From Bacteroides sp. (GTDB lineage: Bacteria; Bacteroidota; Bacteroidia; Bacteroidales; Muribaculaceae), in the NCBI GenBank assembly GCA_023666905.1, contig JAMPBC010000002.1:38994-102993 (forward strand): DNA of 64,000 bases, in the 5' to 3' direction. A program made the translations under genes and the position numbers. The notes below the pieces were generated by a model, which did no database searches, had not been told where the DNA came from, and worked only from the letters and a program-made list of their open reading frames with translations. Of the stretch, positions 19,174 through 26,352 are shown one piece after another (within the stretch, counting starts at the first letter, position 1; each line of letters begins with the position of its first letter).

Positions 19174-19226
19174 GGGCAGAGGTAATGGTGTATGTGAAAG
19201 AAGTGTGATATGGGCAATTCAAGTGT

Positions 19227-19249
19227 GGCGAGGGTGCTTGCCCCCCGCC
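19227..19249 (-). terminator. Possible weak terminator hairpin
   Basis: Imperfect GC-rich arms GGCGAGGG and CCCCCCGCC lie in the 84-bp gap after the 732-aa protein gene. A CCGGATCCGG palindrome sits immediately beside them. There is no T run, so function is uncertain. Confidence 0.25.
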
Positions 19250-19257
19250 GGATCCGG

Positions 19258-21456
19258 TTAGTTTGCTCCGGGGCGGGGAGCCTTGTTACCTTCGGCAGGC
19301 TGATAGCGCGAGAGCACGTCGATGAGTTCGCCAAGATTTGCTTTGTCGGCCTTGGTGAGGTCACGCAGTTTCTCAACGTTGCGTTTCTCCTGCTGCGAGT
19401 CTTTCGCTTTCCAAAGGTAGCCAATCACGGCTTCGGCCTTTTTATTGGTGGCGGTGCCGGGAATGGAGAAGTAGGGGTTGGAGGCCACGGCCTGGATGTC
19501 GCCCTTCTGCATGTCGGTGATAAGGGCGCGATATTTGTCGGACTTGAGGTCGGCCAAGCGCCATGTGGTGTTGTTGTTCAGGTATTCCACATCGGCTTTT
19601 TCCTGGTCGTTGGCGGCTGCGGTAACGGCGGCCTGAACGGGCTGAGCGGCTGTTTGGTCGGCAGCAGGGGCTGCGGCATCGGTAACCTGTCCGGCGGCAT
19701 CGCTGTAGGTAACCTCCTCTATGGATTCACCCTGCTGCACAGGTTGATCAGGAGTGCTGTTTTTGGTCGTGTCGCCGCTTACAAGCAGATAAATCCACCA
19801 CAGGATAAGGGCTGCGGCAATGGTGGCAACGCCTATAATGATTAGGCGGATGTCCATTTTTTGCTGGATTTTCTTCTTGACTTCTTCGGCCGTTGAGATT
19901 CCCTGCTTTTTCTTTTCGGTTTCAACCACGGGAATATCCTTTTTCACGTTATTAGCCTTGGGCTTGTCAGAGCCGGCTGCCACGTTTTCAAAGTGCGGGG
20001 CTTCACGCTTGTGGCTCTTTTCCTCCCAAATGGCTGTGGGAGCTTTCTCCATAACGGGTGCCACGGGGCCGTTGGGGCGCTGGAAGCGGTCGTTGACGGT
20101 GGGCGCGGGGTTGGAGCCGCCAAGGTCAATGGTGTTAGTGCGGGCAGGCTGCTGGGGCTTTACTTCAACAGGTTTGGCCGGGGAGGAGGTGCTCGCTGCG
20201 GGAGCTGCGGGCTGGTTGAAGTTCAGGGCCGGTTGCTGCGGTTGCTGGCGCACGTCAATGTTGTAGGTTTCGGGGTCACTTCCCACCATGCGGTGAGCGC
20301 GGAAACCATGGAATGAGCCGGCACGGAGCTTGTTGTACTCCGGTGTACTCTTTTCAAGCACAATGGAGTCCTCGATTATGCGTCCGCCTCCAAAATCAAG
20401 GCGCAAGTTGATTTTACGGGCTTCGGGCTCGAGCACAATTTCCAGAGGAAGAGCATCGGAGAGTTGTTCGGGCGTGTATTCCTGCGAGAATGAACCGAAG
20501 TTGGTCGATGATACGGCTATTGTTACCTTGCCGTCAGTGAAGTCGGTGTTGGACACCTCGAACGAGCCGTCGCCGCGGGTGGCTGTGCGGCCGTTGATGA
20601 GAATGGTATAGGTGTCGATGGTAGTTCCGGCGGCCGACATAACCGAGTAGGGAACATCGCGGCGGAAAGTGATTCCGGCGTGTCGGGCTGAATTGACAAT
20701 AAGCGCAGGGCCGTTGATGCGCACGTAGCGGTTGGTTGTTCCCACTTCAAAGTCCACTGTCTGCGGATCAAAACCGGCCATGGTGTAGGTGACGGTGAGG
20801 TGGTCGGAGAGCTCCACGCGTCCTGCCGATGCGGTCACGTCTTCGGGGCATACCACCATCAGCGCTTTGTCAATGGGAGTGGTGAGCAATGGAATTGACG
20901 ATTCAGGCTGCATCGACACGGTGGCTTGCACCACAACCACGCCCTGATAAGGTTCGTAATCCTTCTGGCGCGGATAGGCCATTATGGTGGCCAGTTCGGT
21001 GCTGGAAATGTAAGTACGGCAGCAGAGTCCGGTTGCCGCGGCCGAGATGTCGTTGGCGGCGTCGGAGCGGTAAGGCTCTTCAGGGAAGCCGGAGTCGGCA
21101 ATGGCGCGGATAATGGAATCGTGTGTAAGCTTGGTGCCGTCGGTGATGGTGCGGCGAATTGTGCCCAACAGGTTCACGATTGGGCGTCCGGCCATGAGCA
21201 CATCCGGGTCGAGGCGCACGGTCACGGCAAGCACCGTGGTGTCGCCGGCATCGTTGAGCTGGAAGAAAGTGAAGGCGCGCCGGCCTCCAACTTGCCACAT
21301 CACGTAGCCGTCAGACAGGTTCACAAAATGCTTGGCGAGCTCGCTAAGCGAGGGCAGGGCAATTGTAGGTGCCGAGTTGAAGCTGTAGTTCACAGGCTGG
21401 TTGCCTTCGTTCAGCACGCTTATAGCTATATCGAGGTATGGGTACTTTGTGCTCAT
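19258..21456 (-). CDS. Unrecognised 732-aa single-pass membrane protein
   Basis: No family is recognised. There is no signal peptide. Residues 1-260 form a soluble domain beginning MSTKYPYLDIAISVLNEGNQ. About 260-400 is beta-rich and Ig/carboxypeptidase-regulatory-like (INGRTATRGDGSFEVSN). About 405-520 is a low-complexity Pro/Gln/Ala/Lys linker. One membrane helix lies near 535-557 (IRLIIIGVATIAAALILWWI), preceded by KKKIQQKMDIR, so by the positive-inside rule the large N-terminal part is cytoplasmic. The last 175 residues include an Ala/Gln-rich stretch and a helical tail. The start at 21456 is chosen because a candidate -7 element lies at 21524-21531, putting the alternative start at 21513 at the transcription start. 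Confidence 0.7.
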   Translation of the reverse strand: MSTKYPYLDIAISVLNEGNQPVNYSFNSAPTIALPSLSELAKHFVNLSDGYVMWQVGGRRAFTFFQLNDAGDTTVLAVTVRLDPDVLMAGRPIVNLLGTIRRTITDGTKLTHDSIIRAIADSGFPEEPYRSDAANDISAAATGLCCRTYISSTELATIMAYPRQKDYEPYQGVVVVQATVSMQPESSIPLLTTPIDKALMVVCPEDVTASAGRVELSDHLTVTYTMAGFDPQTVDFEVGTTNRYVRINGPALIVNSARHAGITFRRDVPYSVMSAAGTTIDTYTILINGRTATRGDGSFEVSNTDFTDGKVTIAVSSTNFGSFSQEYTPEQLSDALPLEIVLEPEARKINLRLDFGGGRIIEDSIVLEKSTPEYNKLRAGSFHGFRAHRMVGSDPETYNIDVRQQPQQPALNFNQPAAPAASTSSPAKPVEVKPQQPARTNTIDLGGSNPAPTVNDRFQRPNGPVAPVMEKAPTAIWEEKSHKREAPHFENVAAGSDKPKANNVKKDIPVVETEKKKQGISTAEEVKKKIQQKMDIRLIIIGVATIAAALILWWIYLLVSGDTTKNSTPDQPVQQGESIEEVTYSDAAGQVTDAAAPAADQTAAQPVQAAVTAAANDQEKADVEYLNNNTTWRLADLKSDKYRALITDMQKGDIQAVASNPYFSIPGTATNKKAEAVIGYLWKAKDSQQEKRNVEKLRDLTKADKANLGELIDVLSRYQPAEGNKAPRPGAN

Positions 21457-21523
21457 TTTCAGGTTTGGTAGATATGAAAATATGAAAATATGGGTGGCCT
21501 TTGGGTCACTCATCTAACTAATG

Positions 21524-21531
21524 CAAAATTA
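21524..21531 (-). promoter_or_regulatory. Candidate -7 element for the 732-aa protein gene
   Basis: On the minus strand this reads TAATTTTG, an exact match to TAnnTTTG. Transcription would start near 21517 with a 60-nt leader. A -33 element at the right distance is not clear. Confidence 0.45.
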
Positions 21532-21635
21532 AGAAAATTCTTTGACAATATTCACAAACCTCCAAACAGATAGTGCTAATGAATGTTAACGTTTGTTTCG
21601 CTCCGGTGAAATTTGTTCCGGTGCGGGGAAAAAGA

Positions 21636-21665
21636 AAGTGCCGCTCCTTTTGCGGGGCGGCACTT
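21636..21665 (-). terminator. Rho-independent terminator of the TonB/DUF5689 operon
   Basis: A 12-bp stem (21636-21647 with 21654-21665, one G-T type mismatch, arms based on AAGTGCCGC / GCGGCACTT) encloses a 6-nt loop. On the minus strand the stem is followed by TTCTTTTTCC. It lies 33 bp beyond the stop codon of the 899-aa lipoprotein gene. Confidence 0.85.
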
Positions 21666-21698
21666 CTTGGAAATGATTATTCAATTGGTGCTCTGATG

Positions 21699-24398
21699 TC
21701 AGCGAGTCCAGCTGATGTTCCAGATTGAAACGCGGTCCTTGTTGCCCGATGCGGTTTGTGAATAAGCATCGTTCACAATCTCAATAACAAAGTCGCCCGA
21801 AACATTGATGTCAGTCCAGCTGAAGTCGAAGGCGGTGAGCTTGGTAATGGTGTCGAGTGTCACTGACTTGGTGGCCACAACCGAGCCGTTTTGCTTGATA
21901 TTGATGGTGAATTTGCACTTGGTTTCGGTGAATGCGAAGCCATATTTGAGGCTGAGGGTCTTGATGCCGCCGGCAATGAGTGGCGAAGTGAGGGTGCCCT
22001 CGGCGCCAACTTTGCCGTTGAGACATGCCGCACGGGTTTCGGGCGAGCCGATGAATGCGAAGGCGGGGTTGCTATCGCCTGAAGTGGAGCCTGACTGCAC
22101 GGCGCAGTTGTTGAGCACCCAACCGTCGGCGGTGGTGATTCCGCTCTTGTACGATGAGTTGGCTGTAAGGGTGTTGAGGTCGGCTGAGGTTACGTTGATT
22201 GCATCGCCCCCGGGTGTGGGAGTGGGGTCGGGAGTAACTGTGCCGCCCCCGCTTGAGCCGCCTTCAACAGTGGCTGCGGTAACATCGCGGAAACCGGGCA
22301 TGTTGAAGTACTTGCGCACGCCGCCGGCAAATGTGGCAATTTTGCCAAGGTTACCGGGATTGTCAACAAGGTTCACCTTGGCGCGGATGTCGTTGGAGTT
22401 GGGCAGATTCACCACAACGCATTGCGAGTAGTCCTTCACGTCGGGTGTGGTGGCAATGAGCACGTTGGTTGCCACGGTTGCGGGAACTGAGAAGTTGCAG
22501 TTGTTTGCGTCGGCATAATTTTGGCTGGAGTTGTCAACCCATCCCACAATGTAGCCTTTCACCCATTTGTTTGTCTCGTTGGCGTTGGTGCCGAGTGCCA
22601 CAACCTGAGTGGGGTTGTAGGGCGAAGCCTCGGTTCCCTGGCCGGTGGCAATGGCATCGCCGCCGGGGGTGGGAGTGGGAGTAACAGTGCCGCCGCCCGA
22701 GCCTTCGAATTTGAAGTTTGTGAGGTCGCGCACACCGGGGATGTTGAAGTATTTGCGGATTGTACCGTAAACTTCCACAACCTGTCCAAGGTTCGAGGGA
22801 TTGTCAACCAGATTGAGCTTGGCGCGGATGTCGTTGGAGTTGGGCAGATTCACCACGCAGCACTTGGAGTAGTCCTTGACGTCGGGCGAGGAGGCGATGA
22901 GAATGTTGGTTGCCACGGTGGCGGGAACGCTGAAGTGGCAGTTGTTCTCATCGGCATAATTTTGGCTGGAGTTGTCAACCCATCCCACAATGTAGCCTTT
23001 CACCCATTTGTTGGCCTCGTTGGCCGAGGTACCCATGCCCACAACCTGAGTGGGGTTGTAGGGCGAAGCTTCGCTACCGTCGCCAGTGGGAATGGTTGAG
23101 CCGGGTGTGGGAGTGTCGCCGCCGGGAACCGTTACGCCTTCAATGCGGAATTCGTTGGCGGCGCCGGAGTTGCCGGTGAATGCGTTCATGCCAAGGTCAG
23201 TGCCCGGAGTGGCAAGAACCCAAATTTGCTTGAGATAATTTTCGGGGACATCGCGCAAGTTACCGTACTGGCGCAGAGGTGAATCCTGGGGCAGACGGAT
23301 GAGCATTACCTGGTCAAGCGAGTTGCTTTCGGCATTCTGGCCAATGATGAGGGTGTTGTTCACCTCGGCATCGGCTCCCCAGATAATGTCGTCGGCCGAT
23401 TCCACGGTGGTCACGCCGGCCTTGAGCGAGCCAACAATGTAGCCGGTGAACCAGGCTGAGACAGCTTTGTCGTTCTTGACCATGTCAATGGCCTCGTCGA
23501 CACTGTAGGGGTTGGTTTCGGTTCCCTTGGGCAGTGTGGGGTTGCCGAAGTTCAGCAGGTCGTCGGTGGAGCGCATAAGCAGCTGCCAAACGGTGTTGGA
23601 GCCTGACTTGTAGGTGGAGAGAATACCCACCACGTCGCCATGGCCTTCGGGCAGCTTGGTGCTCCAGTAGTTGGCATAGCCGCTGGTGCGCACAATGATG
23701 GTGTTGCCGTTGTCGTCCTTGAGATTGCGGTTGGTGTTAACCTTGTGAGCGGTACAGAAGGATGCTTCGCCACCCTCTTCGAAGTACACGTTGTTGAAGC
23801 GCACCAACTGGCTCTGGTAGCGCATAAGATTTTCCGATGAGTTGCCAAGGTCGGCAATGGAAATGGTCAGCGTGTCCACGAGTTCGGGACGGGGCAGTCC
23901 GTTGAGCTGTGCATGTTCCTTGAAGAATTCCAGGGGCATGAAAGTGGCCTGCCATCCGTAGCCTGCCGAGTAGTCGGGGAACCCGAGCTGCTGGAGGGTG
24001 GAGTATTTACCGATGTACATGTCAGTGAGGTCAATGACAATTTCCTGGCCTATGCGATAGTTCACATAGAGGGAGTTGGCATTGATTGACATTGCAAGGG
24101 CACCGGTTTCGTCCTGAATCACGAGGCTCTTGTAGATGTTGCCGGAGGCATCGGAACTAATCACACGTCCTCCGATAATGATGTGGTTGCCGTTCTGGGC
24201 CACCTTGATGGTGTCAATGTAGTTGTCGGCACTGTTCCAATAGAGCTGTTTGAGCTCGGCAATGGTGGTGTTGGCCTTTATGTTGGCAACCGGAGCGTTG
24301 AGTTCGGGTGCGTCGAAACCATCGCCACAGGCTGCAAAGCCAAGGGCCATGGCAACCACGGCAAGGAACATTGCTATGTTGGCTTTGAAATATTTCAT
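21699..24398 (-). CDS. DUF5689 surface lipoprotein with repeated DUF6359-like modules
   Basis: An 899-residue lipoprotein; the lipobox is FAAC with Cys24, followed by GDGFD. Residues about 40-270 are a DUF5689 domain (NTTIAELKQLYWN, GRVISSDASGNIYKSLVIQD). A divergent module (about 290-425) and two near-identical modules (about 432-578 and 579-725) follow, each with WVKGYIVGW and NLPNSNDIRAK; these resemble DUF6359. Pro/Gly/Thr linkers separate them. The last 170 residues are a beta-sandwich-like domain. OB-like folds suggest surface ligand binding, perhaps nucleic acid; this is inference. It is third in an operon with a TonB receptor. A 441-bp tandem duplication encodes the repeats. Confidence 0.83.
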   Translation of the reverse strand: MKYFKANIAMFLAVVAMALGFAACGDGFDAPELNAPVANIKANTTIAELKQLYWNSADNYIDTIKVAQNGNHIIIGGRVISSDASGNIYKSLVIQDETGALAMSINANSLYVNYRIGQEIVIDLTDMYIGKYSTLQQLGFPDYSAGYGWQATFMPLEFFKEHAQLNGLPRPELVDTLTISIADLGNSSENLMRYQSQLVRFNNVYFEEGGEASFCTAHKVNTNRNLKDDNGNTIIVRTSGYANYWSTKLPEGHGDVVGILSTYKSGSNTVWQLLMRSTDDLLNFGNPTLPKGTETNPYSVDEAIDMVKNDKAVSAWFTGYIVGSLKAGVTTVESADDIIWGADAEVNNTLIIGQNAESNSLDQVMLIRLPQDSPLRQYGNLRDVPENYLKQIWVLATPGTDLGMNAFTGNSGAANEFRIEGVTVPGGDTPTPGSTIPTGDGSEASPYNPTQVVGMGTSANEANKWVKGYIVGWVDNSSQNYADENNCHFSVPATVATNILIASSPDVKDYSKCCVVNLPNSNDIRAKLNLVDNPSNLGQVVEVYGTIRKYFNIPGVRDLTNFKFEGSGGGTVTPTPTPGGDAIATGQGTEASPYNPTQVVALGTNANETNKWVKGYIVGWVDNSSQNYADANNCNFSVPATVATNVLIATTPDVKDYSQCVVVNLPNSNDIRAKVNLVDNPGNLGKIATFAGGVRKYFNMPGFRDVTAATVEGGSSGGGTVTPDPTPTPGGDAINVTSADLNTLTANSSYKSGITTADGWVLNNCAVQSGSTSGDSNPAFAFIGSPETRAACLNGKVGAEGTLTSPLIAGGIKTLSLKYGFAFTETKCKFTINIKQNGSVVATKSVTLDTITKLTAFDFSWTDINVSGDFVIEIVNDAYSQTASGNKDRVSIWNISWTR
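22225..23106 (-). repeat. Tandem 441-bp intragenic duplication
   Basis: Matching DNA segments recur at a constant offset of 441 bp (147 codons). Examples are 22381 and 22822 (GCGCGGATGTCGTTGGAG), 22521 and 22962 (TTGGCTGGAG), and 22621 and 23062 (GGCGAAGC). The central 250 bp of each unit is nearly identical, while the linker and last third have diverged. Outer limits are approximate. Confidence 0.85.
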
Positions 24399-24423
24399 AG
24401 TTAAATTTTATCTGAGGGGTGAA

Positions 24424-26310
24424 TTAGTTTATCAGAGAGTTTACGAAGAGAGTGGGTGCGGTGTAGGTGGGATACTGCACAATGTCGCTGGGAGCAATGT
24501 TGGTGTATTCGCCCGAACGCACCACGTGGCAGTTGGGGTTGAGCACGTTGGCAATGGTGGCCACGCCGTTGGCGTCAATGCTGATGGTCCAGAGGCAGCC
24601 GTCGCCCGAGTTGGTGTCGTAGAGCTGGAACGAGGTGAGGTGGCTTGCATCCATGCCCATGTAGCGTCCGTAGGAGTCCACGAGGGTGTAACGTCCGGTT
24701 GACACTTCGGTTATTGTAATCTCGTTAACCGGGGAGGTGTAGAACGATGTTGAATTTTCCATAGTCACTGACTGCATGGCCAGGCGGCCGTACGAGAGGC
24801 TTTGGCCAATTGCGGTGCCCACCTGCGAGTCAATCACCATCACGTATTTATAGCCGCTGAGAATGGAGTTGGCCAGTGTGTAGAGAACATTATCGGTGGA
24901 GGGAGTGTCAGGTGTGGTTGTGCCGCTGCCGTCCACCTTCTTGCCGGCAACAATGTTGTCCACGCGGTAGGTGGTGTAATTGGCAGCCGAAGCGGCGGTG
25001 TAGCGGAAGCCCACGTAAACCACGCCGGTGTAGCCGCTCAGGTCAATGTTGCCTGACTTGGCCCAATCGCTCCACGAGCCGGAGGGCTGGGGAATGTTGG
25101 CGCTGACAGCAGTGAGTGTGGCAGTGGTGGGATCGTCCGATGTCATTACGAACACTTCGAGTTTGCCCTCGCCTGAATATCCTACCATCGATTCGAACGA
25201 GAACACTTTTTCGGCCATGCCGTCAACGTTGAGGCCCGGAGTGATGAGCCATGAAACAAAGCCGTCGGTGCCGGCAGTCTTGTTGTAGCCGGTGCAGGCT
25301 GCGAAGGTATTGCCGGAGTAGGTTTGAGTGAACCAGGTGGCGTTGCCCGATGCATTGATTGTTTTCCAGTTGCCCAGGTCGCTGATTGAGGTGCAGCCTT
25401 CAAATGTTTCATCGAGTGAGGTCACCACGGCTTCACCGCCGCCGGGAGCGTAGCTTTCGCCGCCAAAGTCGGTGCAGTCCTCGTAGGTGCGGAAAACAAG
25501 CTGCCAGCTTGAGCGGTACCAGCTCAGGATGGCCACAACATTGCCATGGCCGGCGGGCAGAATCTGGTCACAGAAATCGGAATAGCCGCTGTTGCGCACC
25601 AACAGGCGGTTGCCATCCTTGTCAATGAGGTAGCGGTCCGTGCCCGATGTGCCTGATTCGGCCCAGCGTTCGGTGCCTCCGCCAATGAAGGAAACGTCTT
25701 CAATCTTCACCAGCTGGCTCTGATATTGCTGAACTTTCACCTGGTCATTGACCATACTGTTGATTTGGGCAATGGTGAGGAGCTCGGAATGAACCTCTCC
25801 GAGGTCGGGGAGTCCGTTGAGCTGTGTGTGCTCCAGGAATGTGTCCTCTTCCATTTTCGAGGTTGTGGGGGAGCTGTTGTAGGTGCCCTCGGTTCCAATC
25901 TGGAAAAGTCCGGCATATTTTCCGGCCCACAGGTCGGTGACGTCGATGAACATCTCTTCGCCCACTTTGTAGCGGAGGTTCATGTCCTTCATTGCCACTG
26001 AAATGGTTATGGCGCCGGTGGCATCCTGAAGCTGGATTGCCTGATAGATGTTGCCGGTGATGTCGTTACCGATAACACGGCCACCGAGAATCACGTGCTC
26101 GCCGGTGGAAGTTAGCCCCACCTGGGTGCAGTAGTTTTCCTGGTCGCTCCAGTATTGAGCCTTGAAGTCGGCAATTGTGGTGTTGGCCTTCCAGTCCGAC
26201 GACGGAATTGCCAATGGGGGCACTTCCAGGTCCTCGCTGCAACCGGTCATGGCAGTGCCCGCCAAGGCAAGCAGCGCAACGGCCAACATTGATTTCATAT
26301 ATTTAATCAT
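24424..26310 (-). CDS. DUF5689 surface lipoprotein with choice-of-anchor-like domain
   Basis: A 628-residue lipoprotein; the lipobox is MTGC with Cys24, followed by SEDLE. Residues about 35-280 are a DUF5689 domain with the same landmarks as the downstream 899-aa protein (NTTIADFKAQYWSDQENY, GGRVIGNDITGNIYQAIQLQD). Residues about 295-460 form a beta-sandwich resembling the choice-of-anchor J fold (WLITPGLNVDG, YVGFRYTAASAANYTTYRVDNI). The C-terminus (470-628) is a separate beta-rich domain. It sits 42 bp after the TonB receptor and 25 bp before the second DUF5689 gene, so all three are likely one transcript. Ligand is unknown. Confidence 0.83.
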   Translation of the reverse strand: MIKYMKSMLAVALLALAGTAMTGCSEDLEVPPLAIPSSDWKANTTIADFKAQYWSDQENYCTQVGLTSTGEHVILGGRVIGNDITGNIYQAIQLQDATGAITISVAMKDMNLRYKVGEEMFIDVTDLWAGKYAGLFQIGTEGTYNSSPTTSKMEEDTFLEHTQLNGLPDLGEVHSELLTIAQINSMVNDQVKVQQYQSQLVKIEDVSFIGGGTERWAESGTSGTDRYLIDKDGNRLLVRNSGYSDFCDQILPAGHGNVVAILSWYRSSWQLVFRTYEDCTDFGGESYAPGGGEAVVTSLDETFEGCTSISDLGNWKTINASGNATWFTQTYSGNTFAACTGYNKTAGTDGFVSWLITPGLNVDGMAEKVFSFESMVGYSGEGKLEVFVMTSDDPTTATLTAVSANIPQPSGSWSDWAKSGNIDLSGYTGVVYVGFRYTAASAANYTTYRVDNIVAGKKVDGSGTTTPDTPSTDNVLYTLANSILSGYKYVMVIDSQVGTAIGQSLSYGRLAMQSVTMENSTSFYTSPVNEITITEVSTGRYTLVDSYGRYMGMDASHLTSFQLYDTNSGDGCLWTISIDANGVATIANVLNPNCHVVRSGEYTNIAPSDIVQYPTYTAPTLFVNSLIN

Positions 26311-26352
26311 GGGTTGTATCTGTAATATATATTAATGAGTTGATGATGGGGA

